A stretch of 64,000 nucleotides of DNA from Tunturiibacter gelidiferens (GCF_013410115.1 NZ_JACCCV010000002.1:2108001-2172000); one strand, 5' to 3'; positions 36,062 to 45,531 are shown, numbered from the stretch's first letter. Notes: generated by a model from the sequence alone, not told the origin. Program-made: numbers and translations.

Positions 36062-37588
36062 TCACCTTGGTGAGTTCGGGTTCGGCAATTGACGGGCCAG
36101 CCTTGCTCGCAAGGTCGCGGCAACATCTGTCGGCTTCAAGTAATGCTGCCGAGCTACAGTTGATGGCATGTGGATGGTAGGGGGAGCAGAGACGGGCGCA
36201 GTCATCTCAGCATCTCTGCGATCATGATCTGAGCAGGCACCGTCATGGTCACGGTTTTCGCAGGGAATCAGCAGAACGAGATGGCCCAGGTCTTCGTCGT
36301 CATGCGGTGTTGTACCTATGGAGAAAGACTTGGCGAGAATTTCCCCGCGGTCGTTGATGTTGATTGCATTCGTGAGTTGCAGGCCCAAGCCCGGTGGGAT
36401 GAGCGTGTTCAGATCAAGGATTGGGCCACCTTCTTCCCAGACAAACGCATGCAGGGCATTGACGCAGTCGGTCGAAGTACCGACGACCTGACTCCGCGAG
36501 TTGGTGGCGTAAGCGCGGCTGCACGGATCGCCTGGCAAAGTTCCGAGATCATGGATCTGCCCGTGTTTCCAGACGACAGCATCATGCAGGCCAGGCGTGG
36601 GAAGGTCAGCTGAGCCCGCGATGTCGCCGGCATCATTGATCCACCAAGCTTCTGAAAAATCCCCGCCGAGTGTGCCGAGGTCTTGCATCCGTCCATTTCG
36701 CCAAACGAAAGCATGGAAGGTCTGATCTCCTGGCAGATTGGATTCACCAATGACTTCGCCCCGATTATTGATGCATGTCGCTCCGCTGCTGGTGCCACCG
36801 AGGTTTCCCAGGTCGATCATGGTGCCCTTATCCCACAAGAATGGATCCAGGGTTGGTACTCCTGAGGTGCCATTTGGCGTGAAGCTGGTATACGACTGCC
36901 CCACGATGACACCGGGCCGCTGATTGTCACAGCCTGGACCCGGGACACTGTCGGGTCCGCCAAGCGTGCCGATATCCTGGAGCCTGCCATCTTGCCAGAG
37001 GAATGTTCGCATTTGTGTACTACTTGGGAAAAGGGCGAACGGATCGGGAATGTCGTTGTTCCCAAAGCCCACTACCTGCCCAGCATCGTTGATAGAGATT
37101 CCGATGCTTGTGGTACCACCCGGAAGAGTGCCAATGTCCACAAGCTTCCGTCCTCCCCAAAGCACCGTATGAAACAGCGGGAAGTTGAAGACGGGGTCGA
37201 TCACGCCAGTTTCAGACTGGCCGACACTCCATCCCCAGTCGTTAAGCGAACCTGCAGCGCTACCATACCTGTCGTCCACAGCGCCGAGATCAGTTATAAT
37301 GCCGTGGCTCCATCGAAATGCATGCGCAACCAAACAGTCCGGGACATAGCACGGCGCGAGAGGATCTGGAGCCGTGGTGTCCGCATAGGAAGAGACAACG
37401 CCCTCGTTATTCAACAGCTTACTGCCAAGTCCATTCACGGGACCGTAGCTGATGGGGCCTCCTAGGGTACCGATGTCGATCAGCTTGTAACGGGGGTGAT
37501 GTCGAGCGGCATCGTCTTGAGCGGTGAGGATAGTTGAGAGTAGAACTAAGTTGATGAGCAGCATCGAGTTTATACGAGGGGGCTTCAT
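36062..37588 (-). CDS. HAF-repeat extracellular protein, copy 2 of tandem pair
   Basis: 508 residues with a signal peptide (INSMLLINLVLLSTILTAQ). Then a series of ~40-60-residue HAF repeats, each with a pattern like [HT]AF-W--G---DLGTLGG---S-A--IN--G-VVG-S, which form a beta-propeller-like surface protein of unknown role. Its ATG overlaps the stop of the upstream copy by four bases. The last ~70 residues are a Pro-rich and basic tail. Confidence 0.88.
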   Translation of the reverse strand: MKPPRINSMLLINLVLLSTILTAQDDAARHHPRYKLIDIGTLGGPISYGPVNGLGSKLLNNEGVVSSYADTTAPDPLAPCYVPDCLVAHAFRWSHGIITDLGAVDDRYGSAAGSLNDWGWSVGQSETGVIDPVFNFPLFHTVLWGGRKLVDIGTLPGGTTSIGISINDAGQVVGFGNNDIPDPFALFPSSTQMRTFLWQDGRLQDIGTLGGPDSVPGPGCDNQRPGVIVGQSYTSFTPNGTSGVPTLDPFLWDKGTMIDLGNLGGTSSGATCINNRGEVIGESNLPGDQTFHAFVWRNGRMQDLGTLGGDFSEAWWINDAGDIAGSADLPTPGLHDAVVWKHGQIHDLGTLPGDPCSRAYATNSRSQVVGTSTDCVNALHAFVWEEGGPILDLNTLIPPGLGLQLTNAININDRGEILAKSFSIGTTPHDDEDLGHLVLLIPCENRDHDGACSDHDRRDAEMTAPVSAPPTIHMPSTVARQHYLKPTDVAATLRARLARQLPNPNSPR

Positions 37589-39129
37589 GGCTGTTCTCCC
37601 TTGCTGTTCCGCAGCTTTCGCCGCATCTGGTCGCGGAGTCTATCCATCGCGGTTTTCACCACGTCTGTTTTGGTCGCTTGATCGGTAGGCGGAGGGATTG
37701 ACGCCAGCGTCTCTGCAGGACGACTCTGGTCAGCCGTAATCCGGGCCGACAGATCATCGTCGCAATCGCCATCCGGTATCAACAGATATGGATGGCCGCA
37801 AAGGTCGCCGTTATCACAGCCGGGCGGCAGCCCGTTGACTCCGATCCTTCCGTCCTCGGAAATGACGGTGGGTTCAAACAGGATGACGTTTGACTTGGGG
37901 AATACAAGATCGTTGAGATTTGCCATCTCGCCTTGTTCCCAAATGAAGGCCCGTGTGCCAAAGCCACACATGCCGGAAGAGCCAACAACCTGACCACGTG
38001 AGTTGATGGCCCAGGCTGTGGAGCACTTGTCTCCAGGTAAGACGCCGAGGTCCTTCTTATTCCCATGGCTCCAAAGAAACGCATGGTGGACCTGATCACC
38101 CGGAAAATAGCCATCGCCTACGACTTCGCCGTTGTCGTTAAGATCGTTGCCATCTCCGTAATTGCCTCCAAAGGTGCCGAGGTCGGTGATGACGCCGTTA
38201 CTCCAGAAAAATGGGTGAAAGAAGATATCCCCAGCAATACTGGAATCACCAACCTCTTCACCGCGATTGTTGAGAGCGAATGCAAATCCAACGTGACCAC
38301 CAAGCGTTCCGACGTCGATCATCTCATAACCGTTCCAAAGAAAAGGATCGATAGTCGGGAAGCCAGTGGTCGCATTCGGTGTGGTGTTTGTGTAAGAAAT
38401 CCCGGAGACTTCGCCGCGATCATTGATATAACCCGGGAACGCCTGTGCGTCGTTTCCGCCGAGCGTGCCGATATCGCGTTTTACTCCATCCTTCCAGACA
38501 AACGCGCGCGTCTGGGTCGAGTTTGGCGACTGTAAAAAGAAGGAGCCGAAGATGGAATAGGGATCGGGAACATCGTTGAGCGCAAAGCCGGTCACCTGTC
38601 CGCGATTGTTGACCGACGCGGCGGCGCTCTCGTTTCCTCCGAAGGTTCCCAGGTCTTCGATCTTGCCGCCCTTCCACACGACAGCACGCATCTGATTGAC
38701 TCCGAGCAGCGGATCGAATTCGCCATTCGAAGATTGGCCAGCGATCTCGCCGTAGTCATTAATGCCAAGAGCGTTGCTGCAATTGTCCTCGCTCGGCTGA
38801 AGCGCACCCAGATCTACTGGGCGATCCGCTCTCGCAACAAATGCGTGGTTTACATTTGGTCCGGGAGCACAAAGGAAAAAGTCAGCGTTTCCGGGAAGTG
38901 GGGTTGCGGTTTGAGTATTTCCCACGATCATCCCGAAGTGGTTGATGTACGGGCCGCCATTCCCTTCAGGATTCACAAAGCCTTGAGGTCCCCCGAAGGT
39001 GCCAATGTCGATTAGTTTGTAACGCTGGTGACGTCGATGAGCGTTCTCCTGCGCTAAGAGGCTGGTCGAGAATACTAGTAAGTTGGTGAGCAGTATAGAG
39101 GAAGTCGCGAAGATTTGAATTAGTTTCAT
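37585..39129 (-). CDS. HAF-repeat extracellular protein, copy 1 of tandem pair
   Basis: 514 residues from the ATG at 39129, after AGGAG. Signal peptide, then the same HAF repeats (AFVWKDGVKRDIGTLGGND, AFLWSHGNKKDLGVLPGD) and a basic tail (DRLRDQMRRKLRNS). Closely similar in layout to the gene that follows, so they arose by tandem duplication and are co-translated. It lies 117 bases after the AraC gene on the same strand. Confidence 0.88.
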   Translation of the reverse strand: MKLIQIFATSSILLTNLLVFSTSLLAQENAHRRHQRYKLIDIGTFGGPQGFVNPEGNGGPYINHFGMIVGNTQTATPLPGNADFFLCAPGPNVNHAFVARADRPVDLGALQPSEDNCSNALGINDYGEIAGQSSNGEFDPLLGVNQMRAVVWKGGKIEDLGTFGGNESAAASVNNRGQVTGFALNDVPDPYSIFGSFFLQSPNSTQTRAFVWKDGVKRDIGTLGGNDAQAFPGYINDRGEVSGISYTNTTPNATTGFPTIDPFLWNGYEMIDVGTLGGHVGFAFALNNRGEEVGDSSIAGDIFFHPFFWSNGVITDLGTFGGNYGDGNDLNDNGEVVGDGYFPGDQVHHAFLWSHGNKKDLGVLPGDKCSTAWAINSRGQVVGSSGMCGFGTRAFIWEQGEMANLNDLVFPKSNVILFEPTVISEDGRIGVNGLPPGCDNGDLCGHPYLLIPDGDCDDDLSARITADQSRPAETLASIPPPTDQATKTDVVKTAMDRLRDQMRRKLRNSKGEQP

Positions 39130-39246
39130 TTGACCACTCCTGAGCGGCATGCGCGCGTTTGGAGCGGGATCGAACTGTGCATCATCCCGGCAGTGGATAA
39201 GGATGGCCGATTTAGTGAGATTGCGCCTAGTAAAAATACGACATTG

Positions 39247-40071
39247 CTACTTATTTTCTTCAGAGGCAAGGGCGGGAGGGCGGCCGTCTCCGATTTGTGT
39301 AATAAGCTCGGTTGGTGCGGCACGACCTAGCTTTTCGAAGTCGTGGATCATGTGCATCTGGTCGTAATAGCCGACGCTGTGAGCGATGTCGAGCCAGGTT
39401 CGATACGGCGAGACCAACCGCGCATCGACAGCGGCTTGGAATCGGGCGATGCGCGCGAAGGCTTTGGGAGAGATGCCGCTTTCATGTTCGAAGGCTCGTT
39501 CGAACTGGCGCACTCCGAGCGAATAGTGATTGGCGAGTGAGGAAATCTTGAGGGCTCCGCGGTGGCGAAAGATGTAGTTGGCGGCACAGGTCATCTTGTT
39601 GTGTTGGGCGGCACGGGCTATGCGGCGAACCAGGAATTCTTCAACGATCTGCACGCGCGCTTCGAAAGTAGATCCCTCTCCCACGCGGTTCCACAGAGAG
39701 CGAAAACCAGCCCCTGTAATTGCGGTCGCATCTATAATTCGGTTCGTTACCTCCACGACGGGAACATTGAAGAGCAGGGACCATCCCGCTGGTTGGAAGA
39801 AAACAGCGAATGTCTCAACCCCGGGGCGCAGCTCCAAGTAACCAGAGAATGAGGATTGCGCCCCTCCAAACCAAGCGGCGTGAGACACCTCGTGCTGATC
39901 TCGGTGATCAATTCCGGGCATAACGCCAAACTCAAGATTGAGAATTTGCTCGAGTTCAGCGGGAACAGACTGGACGACGACCGGATCATCCTTCTCAACG
40001 ACACGCTGCGCGTAAGCTCTTACGTAAGGGCTAAGCTCTGGACGAGCCCGACTGCTCATAAGGATCCGCAT
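39247..40071 (-). CDS. AraC family transcriptional regulator
   Basis: 274 residues, GGGAGG ribosome-binding site. The N-terminal ~170 residues are a ligand-type domain of unknown specificity. The C-terminal double HTH is clear: SLANHYSLGVRQFERAFEHESGISPKAFARIARF then the DIAHSVGYYDQMHMIHDFEKLGRAAPTEL element. Upstream of and co-directional with the tandem HAF genes, which it may regulate. Confidence 0.88.
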   Translation of the reverse strand: MRILMSSRARPELSPYVRAYAQRVVEKDDPVVVQSVPAELEQILNLEFGVMPGIDHRDQHEVSHAAWFGGAQSSFSGYLELRPGVETFAVFFQPAGWSLLFNVPVVEVTNRIIDATAITGAGFRSLWNRVGEGSTFEARVQIVEEFLVRRIARAAQHNKMTCAANYIFRHRGALKISSLANHYSLGVRQFERAFEHESGISPKAFARIARFQAAVDARLVSPYRTWLDIAHSVGYYDQMHMIHDFEKLGRAAPTELITQIGDGRPPALASEENK

Positions 40072-40865
40072 CCGGTACCTCCCGCAAGAAACGGCACGGA
40101 GGAGTGAACACTCGGCACACCCCGTGAATGCAGAATTTTAATCAAATTTGGCCGTGATTTCGTGTGCAACCCCAAAAGATGAGCTTCTGAACGGGGGTTT
40201 GGACCAACGCGGCGGTCGCCGACAACTCACTCACTCGCAGCTGTGCCGTCTTGCGGCAGGCGCACTCTCCAGCCTCGGGCCATCCTCTTAGATTTCGACC
40301 TCCGCCGCCATAAGCAGCAACACCTGGATTACTAAGCAGTCTTAAACCAAGGAAACGGAGTCCAGATTCCTTCTTGGCTCTTGATAATAGGCCAGTTACT
40401 CATTCACCCGGTCGGATCGGGTATGCTTCCGGCAAGTTGCGTATTACCGGCTATCTGGAAAGGGTAAACTGAACCCGGCTGAAAGTCGGGTTTGCGGCCA
40501 GTTCGGATCCAGGTTTCCCAAGACCGATGGTTCAGGATTAGAACTCTTCATCGGATCAAAATCAGCTGAAGTGTAGATTGAACAGACATTAACGACTAGG
40601 CTGCACGCGCTCGCCATCACGCCTAAAGAGATCCATGAGCTCAGCGAGGCTGAAGGCTATCGCCAAGAAGCGCTATATGGAGGAATTCCTGACTGCGTTC
40701 TCACGATTCAGGACGAAGCCTGCCCAAGGCAGCTTAAAATGGCGCAATATTCATCATTCGCAATCATCACATAGGTTCATATGCCTGCGGCGGTCCTTTA
40801 CGAACTTCAGGCCGAAAACCGATACCCTTCTATCACTCGACGTGGCTGGACCTCTTCGATAGCCA
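40072..40865. other. Gene-free stretch between araC and the NUDIX gene
   Basis: About 790 bases. A frame near 40600-40790 on the plus strand shows a protein-like run (TPKEIHELSEAEGYRQEALYG when read in one frame) without a good start or end, perhaps a remnant of a lost gene. No RNA gene, terminator or repeat identified. Confidence 0.35.
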
Positions 40866-41342
40866 ATGAGCAAGACACTAAAACGAAGTGCCGGGCTTCT
40901 GATGTACCGCAGAGCCTTGGACACGATTGAGGTCTTCTTAATGCATCCGGGTGGTCCTTACTGGTCCAAGAAAAACGAAGGATTCTGGACCATTCCTAAG
41001 GGCGAGTACGGAACTGACGAGGAGCCGTTAGTCGCGGCAATCCGGGAGTTTCAAGAAGAGACTGCGTTCAAGGTCTTTGCACCTTTTATCAAACTTGGAT
41101 CCGTGAAGCAGAAAACAGGCAAGGTCGTTCTCGCCTGGGCCTTCCAAGGAAACTGCGAACCCACAGAGCTTGTCAGCAACACCTGCGAGGTCGAGTGGCC
41201 GCCCCGCTCAGGCAAGAAGATTTTGATTCCAGAAGTGGATCGCGGAGAATGGTTCTCGGTTGATAGGGCTCGCGAATTTCTTCGTATGGAACAGATTCCT
41301 CTGCTAAATCGTCTAATGCAACGACTGGCAAGCTTAGAATAG
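40866..41342 (+). CDS. NUDIX hydrolase
   Basis: 158 residues. A NUDIX box, GEYGTDEEPLVAAIREFQEETAF, is present (split here only to be read as G-x5-E-x7-REFQEE); the usual Gly after it is Ala. The N-terminal strand SAGLLMYRRALDTIEVFLMHPGGPYW is typical of the group related to diadenosine polyphosphate or oxidised nucleotide hydrolases. Substrate not determinable. Directly followed by the Ku-SRAP remnant, in a region rich in DNA repair genes. Confidence 0.88.
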   Translation: MSKTLKRSAGLLMYRRALDTIEVFLMHPGGPYWSKKNEGFWTIPKGEYGTDEEPLVAAIREFQEETAFKVFAPFIKLGSVKQKTGKVVLAWAFQGNCEPTELVSNTCEVEWPPRSGKKILIPEVDRGEWFSVDRAREFLRMEQIPLLNRLMQRLASLE

Positions 41343-41352
41343 CGGCCACGTT

Positions 41353-41590
41353 GAGGCCGCCGTGAAGAAGCTGGTCGAAGCCAAACGGAAATGTAAACCG
41401 CTGCCTGAGCCAGAACCTGAACCGGCCAAAACTAAAGTCGTCAACATCATGGATGCTCTTCGAAGTAGCCTAGCCGAGAGGAAACCAAAGAAGACAGCCT
41501 CCAAGAAGACACCGCGGCGCAGGAAGGTAGCCGCTTAAGTGCGGGCGGTACTATCGTCGCAATGGACCAGAGATGCTGAACAGTCCATGA
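41353..41590 (+). pseudogene. Deletion remnant of a second ku-SRAP cassette
   Basis: Codons 41353-41538 encode the last 61 residues of a Ku protein (EAAVKKLVEAKRK, then PEPEPAKTK, MDALRSSLAE and a Lys-rich end), very like the tail of the intact Ku at 34202-35038. Two bases after that stop, a 16-codon frame (41540-41590) reads CGRYYRR joined directly to NGPEMLNSP, that is the first and last residues of SRAP copy 1 with everything between removed in frame. The SRAP start codon and ribosome-binding site are also lost. Two independent deletions are therefore needed. Confidence 0.9.
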
Positions 41591-41604
41591 CAGGCTTAGT
41601 CCAT

Positions 41605-43077
41605 TTAGCTCTGAGGAAAACTTGAAAGATGAACACCTAGCCCACCCGCAACCCACAGTCGATAATCAGACATGACTCCTTGACAGCTCTCGCTCTGTGG
41701 GGACGCTAAGCACTGCTGATACAGGGGTGGATTGTAGTCACTATTGATTACCACGATTCCAATCGCTTGCTGTCCTTTCTCCATGATCGTTTCTAATGCC
41801 TCTCCGCGCCATGTATACCCCGATACGCCCCTTGCGGCCTTTCTAAAAACTAGAAAACCGTCACTTCTTGGGTGCGGCGCGGGATATGTAAACGATGGGT
41901 CCACTCCCCACTGAAGGGGGGAGCCGACAGTCTGTTGACCTTCGAAAGCTAAGAAGGCGTTGTTCAATTCGAACGGTGTCGATCTTTTGGCAGAAAACAC
42001 TTGAATCTCAACCTTCCCGTTTGCAAGATGCGCACGGCAGATTCCATCGGTCTCGGCTAGAGTTGTTCCAGCAGGGACCGCAAAGCTGCCCCCTGAGGAC
42101 GGTTCCGAATACACATCGAGAGCAACCTCATTGATAATGTCCAACTTTAGTCCGGTCGTCGAAGCGATTTGCAGGAATCCGATTTGGTCGTCGTGCGTGG
42201 GTAATAGATCTTTTACCGTTCTAGATTTGCTTCTCACAAAGCTGAGATCACCACAGCGAATAGACGTTCCGCCCGATTCAGCGGAAGCGGAATAGAACGC
42301 TTTCGTAGACTTAACAGAAGTAAAGGCAGTACCCGTTGAATTCAACGGCAACGGAGGGGCAGTCTTTAACTCCGCTAGATAATGAGCCTGCGTAGCCCAC
42401 GCGATGCCAGAGAGACCCTGCTCTAAACCTCCCGACCCGATACCAACAACCTTTCCAGAGTGATCGATCACAGGAGCCCCCGAAAGCCCAGGAGTTAGGT
42501 TCCCATCGAGTCTAAGAATATCTAGTTCAAGAAATTTTTTCGAATAGCCCGCATTCTTTATCGATTGCGCCAAGTTGTCGGTCAGCATATCTTGAAGAAC
42601 AGGAGAGCCGATAGTCACCTTTAGAGGGCGGTTATCTACCGTAGAAACTCCGTAGTAATAGCCTATCGCTTCTAATACATCATTCGCCTTAGGAAGCGAG
42701 CTGCTGACCGTGAGAGGGGTGAACGGAATCTGCTTATCAAGCTTGATAAGGACGAGATCCGCATCCGGTAGTGCACGTTCCACGTGGCCAACAACATATT
42801 TAACGGACGGTGAAAACACCTTGATCGTCGGACAGCCCGCAACCACATGCAGGTCTGTCACGACGTGGTCGGCAGAAGTCCAAATAAAACCCGAGCCCGC
42901 CCGTGAAGGTTCTAGTCCCGGACAATCCAGAGTAATGATCTGTACCACAGACCTTGCGGCAGCACTGATTATGGCTGCCGTCGGATCGATTTGCGCAGTG
43001 GCGACACTTCTATTTGCCAGGCAAAGGACCAGTAACGTTAAGCTCCAAAGCGGAGAAGTATGCGAAACATTCTTCAT
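41605..43077 (-). CDS. Secreted trypsin-like serine protease
   Basis: 490 residues from the ATG at 43077, which overlaps the upstream stop (ATGA); an ATG six bases earlier is possible. After a signal peptide (cut near VATAQ) the trypsin fold shows H77 (VTDLHVV), D107 (DADLVLIKL) and S199 in GNLTPGLSGAPV. This PG-SGAP motif is shared with the trypsin-like effector domains of bacterial conflict systems, but here the protein is exported and has no NTPase. The last ~240 residues have no recognised domain. Coupled to a small membrane protein. Confidence 0.85.
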   Translation of the reverse strand: MKNVSHTSPLWSLTLLVLCLANRSVATAQIDPTAAIISAAARSVVQIITLDCPGLEPSRAGSGFIWTSADHVVTDLHVVAGCPTIKVFSPSVKYVVGHVERALPDADLVLIKLDKQIPFTPLTVSSSLPKANDVLEAIGYYYGVSTVDNRPLKVTIGSPVLQDMLTDNLAQSIKNAGYSKKFLELDILRLDGNLTPGLSGAPVIDHSGKVVGIGSGGLEQGLSGIAWATQAHYLAELKTAPPLPLNSTGTAFTSVKSTKAFYSASAESGGTSIRCGDLSFVRSKSRTVKDLLPTHDDQIGFLQIASTTGLKLDIINEVALDVYSEPSSGGSFAVPAGTTLAETDGICRAHLANGKVEIQVFSAKRSTPFELNNAFLAFEGQQTVGSPLQWGVDPSFTYPAPHPRSDGFLVFRKAARGVSGYTWRGEALETIMEKGQQAIGIVVINSDYNPPLYQQCLASPQSESCQGVMSDYRLWVAGGLGVHLSSFPQS

Positions 43078-43673
43078 TGGCATTTCACCTCATAAGCCGC
43101 ACGCACCACATCTGCTCTCTGGTCCAAACTAAGGCTGTCTGTTGCATCTAGGAGTTTCGCGAGATCTTTATTAGATGATCGAGCAAGATCGACCAATTCC
43201 GCTGATCCATTGGACCGCTTCGGATTTAGGAGGACGCACCAATTGGTGGCAGAATCGAATAGACCAGTTACGCCTATCTGCGATGGCATGACGTTGGTCT
43301 TCGAGCCAACTTCGCTGGCGAATTCCCCAACCATCATCTGTTTGACGATCTGTTGAGCGTCATCCGCCTTAAAGCCGGCTCTCTGCCAGTTCGCTACTTG
43401 TTCACTGATAGAAGGTGACAGCCAACCATGGGTACGAGCTGAGACGCCCAAGACAACGCCAAAAACGCAGGCAAAACTGAATGATGTTATTCGAACGACA
43501 TCTATCTCAAACTTCCGCCCTTCGCTGCTACTCGACCCTAAACCGAAGAAAGTGGCTAGTAAAGCAGTTAAGGCTGCAACGGCGGCCCCAACAACGTTGG
43601 ACACAGACAGGCCAAGTAGCAAGCCTACTAGGACTCCTAGTCCGAGACCCGCCATCACATTGTTCTTCGTTGT
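43074..43673 (-). CDS. Small membrane protein coupled to the trypsin-like protease
   Basis: 199 residues from the ATG at 43673. Glycine-zipper-like hydrophobic segments (AGLGLGVLVGLLLGL, ATFFGLGSS, then FACVFGVVLGVSA) are followed by ARTHGWLSPSISEQVANW and a soluble helical tail. Paralogue of the protein at 19025-19615 with the same three-part layout. The stop overlaps the protease start, so the two form a module; it may anchor or regulate the protease. Function unknown. Confidence 0.75.
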   Translation of the reverse strand, partial: TTKNNVMAGLGLGVLVGLLLGLSVSNVVGAAVAALTALLATFFGLGSSSSEGRKFEIDVVRITSFSFACVFGVVLGVSARTHGWLSPSISEQVANWQRAGFKADDAQQIVKQMMVGEFASEVGSKTNVMPSQIGVTGLFDSATNWCVLLNPKRSNGSAELVDLARSSNKDLAKLLDATDSLSLDQRADVVRAAYEVKCQ

Positions 43674-44100
43674 CATAGACCATCTCTCAACTCGCATTCG
43701 AAACAGAGGGCCGGTCGAGAGACTATATCTCGCGGCCCCGACGCGAATTTTGTCTTCTTGGCTTTGAACAGGTCCGGGAGTTTCTTGACCCCAAGCTCAA
43801 TAAGCGCCTTCACAAACTCTCCGACGACGGTTGAAAGGATGTCTTCCAAAGTGTCTCCGTGGACTGTGCTGCCCTCGGAACCAATCCTACTCCACTCGAA
43901 GAGGGACAGAGTTGGAACTTACGATTTGAGATCAGCGTTTGGTCCCCTTACTGGTACGGGAGTTACCAATCCAGGGTGGGAATTCGGAACAACGGATGGG
44001 GCTCTGGTGTTCAACAGCGTGGGGGACTCGACGTTTACTGCCACCTGACCTGTACCGGAACCCACTACAACGACAATGATAGGCACTGGCATTCTGCCTC
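43674..44100. other. Gene-free stretch
   Basis: About 430 bases between the membrane protein and SRAP copy 2, with no frame that looks like a protein. It must contain the promoter of the minus-strand membrane protein/protease pair. Confidence 0.35.
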
Positions 44101-44853
44101 TTATAGGCGTAATCGTCGCAAGGCTGCTTGTTCCTGAACGTCAGGCAACAACGAGAGAGATGAACATGGACCGTCACTCCACGATTCACACATCTCAGGA
44201 CCATTGTTCCGAACACTACCGACAGCTTTACCTACCCTCCACGCCTCCAGCTCCAGCAGTGATGGCCTTAGAAGATCTGTTGGTAGACCTGCTGGGTCAG
44301 GTGTCTCTAGCCATCGTCCATAGTCTTCTGGTCGCAGGATTACAGGCATTCGTGTATGAATCGGCTGCATGATCTCGTTAGGCTCAGTCGTGATGATAGT
44401 GAACGTCTCTAATGGCTCTTTAGTGGCCGGATTGGTCCGAGCTCTCCCATAGACCAGCCATGCCGAATAGCTTTCGGTCCCTACGCGCAATTGCCCACGC
44501 TTGTGTCTTCTTTCTGGGTCCAATCCCTGCCATTCGTAGAACCAATCGGCAGGAACGATGCAATGACGTTTCCTGAAAGCCTCACGGAAAGCTGGCAGTG
44601 TTGCAACAGTCTCAGCTCTAGCATTCGTGATCTTGAATGCGGCTTCGTCATCCTTTGAATAGAAGGGAACTATACCCCATCGCAATAGGGTCAGTTCACG
44701 ATCACCTTCTTCGTCTAGCCGAATGACAGGTAGGAATGTGCTTGGTGGGACGTTGTAGTTCGGCGCGAGAATGACCTTGGGATTTATCTTCTTTGCGTAG
44801 AACGCGGTGGCGATGTGCTGTTTGTCAGACCTTAGTCCGTAACGACCACACAT
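44101..44853 (-). CDS. SRAP protein, copy 2, with a compensated double frameshift
   Basis: 250 residues. The N-terminal half is normal (MCGRYGLRSDKQ with Cys2, NYNVPPS, CIVPADWFYEWQGLDP) and so is the later part (PLETFTIITTEPNE, IHTRMPVIL). Between about 44438 and 44518 the protein differs completely from copy 3, but the next frame over encodes the expected AWAIARRDRKLFGMAGLWES. One base is missing at about 44518 and one extra base is present at about 44438, so ~26 core residues are scrambled and the protein is probably inactive. The C-terminus is also longer than usual. Confidence 0.85.
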   Translation of the reverse strand: MCGRYGLRSDKQHIATAFYAKKINPKVILAPNYNVPPSTFLPVIRLDEEGDRELTLLRWGIVPFYSKDDEAAFKITNARAETVATLPAFREAFRKRHCIVPADWFYEWQGLDPERRHKRGQLRVGTESYSAWLVYGRARTNPATKEPLETFTIITTEPNEIMQPIHTRMPVILRPEDYGRWLETPDPAGLPTDLLRPSLLELEAWRVGKAVGSVRNNGPEMCESWSDGPCSSLSLLPDVQEQAALRRLRL

Positions 44854-44928
44854 GTTATTCCATTAGATCCAAGTTGGCATTCCACCTACTAAAAGGGATC
44901 TGGTGAACGACAGATAACGCAGACCAGG

Positions 44929-45531
44929 ATGTGCTGTTCCAGAGCATGGCGGGAGAGTTTGCCTGGGATGAAGCAAGAGATCATCGAAATCGGTCTGGTA
45001 GAGATGGACATTGGCACCCTCGAAATAATCCAGGAGAGCTCTTATTTTATTCGCCCAAAGCGTTGGGAAATCAGTACCAAGTGCACGCAGATCACGGGTA
45101 TTACGAAAGAAGATATACGCAGTGCCAAGACTCTTGCAGAGGTTCTCCCAGTGATCACGGAAAAGTTTCGACCCGCAAGGAAGCCTTGCTGTACTTGGGG
45201 TGGCGATGTCCCGGTCATTGCCAAGACATGTGCTTCTCTTGGTCTTATCAGCCCTTTCGTTCGTCCGATCGACCTCTGCACAATTTTTCAGGGGATCTTC
45301 GTCACTAGAGAACAAATAAGTTTGGGCGACGCTGTAAGAATGTTGGATCTGGAGTTCGACGGTGTACCGCATGGAGCGCTGCCTGACGCTAGAAATACAG
45401 CTCGCGTACATGCATCCATACTTCGGAGAATGCAAGGTAAAGTTGATAAGACCCCGATATCTCTCACAAAACGAGAGGAGGCTGTATCTCTGAGCTCTTT
45501 CGCTCAGAAACTGAGTGATTCTCTCAAATAG
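44929..45531 (+). pseudogene. DnaQ-like 3'-5' exonuclease lacking its first motif
   Basis: The frame shows RESLPGMKQEIIEIGLVEMD, then CTQITGITKEDI, TWGGDVPVIAKTC and HGALPDARNTARV (the Exo III region with the last metal-binding Asp), all characteristic of RNase T/KapD-type exonucleases. The strand before it, which should carry the catalytic DxE of motif Exo I, is not recognisable and the start (a GTG) has no good ribosome-binding site. Without those acidic residues it should not cleave. Likely a truncated, decaying gene. It is divergent from SRAP copy 2. Confidence 0.65.

Noticed and set aside
36062..39129. Regular repeats in the HAF genes considered as a possible CRISPR-like array
   Set aside because: The repeats are protein-level HAF motifs of varied DNA sequence, with no constant direct repeats or spacers.
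41343..41361. GCGGCC/GGCCGC hairpin after the NUDIX gene as a terminator
   Set aside because: No T-tract follows, and the right arm belongs to the ku remnant.
43758..44048. Plus-strand 96-codon frame opposite and between the membrane protein and SRAP copy 2
   Set aside because: No ribosome-binding site and no recognisable domain; composition looks random.
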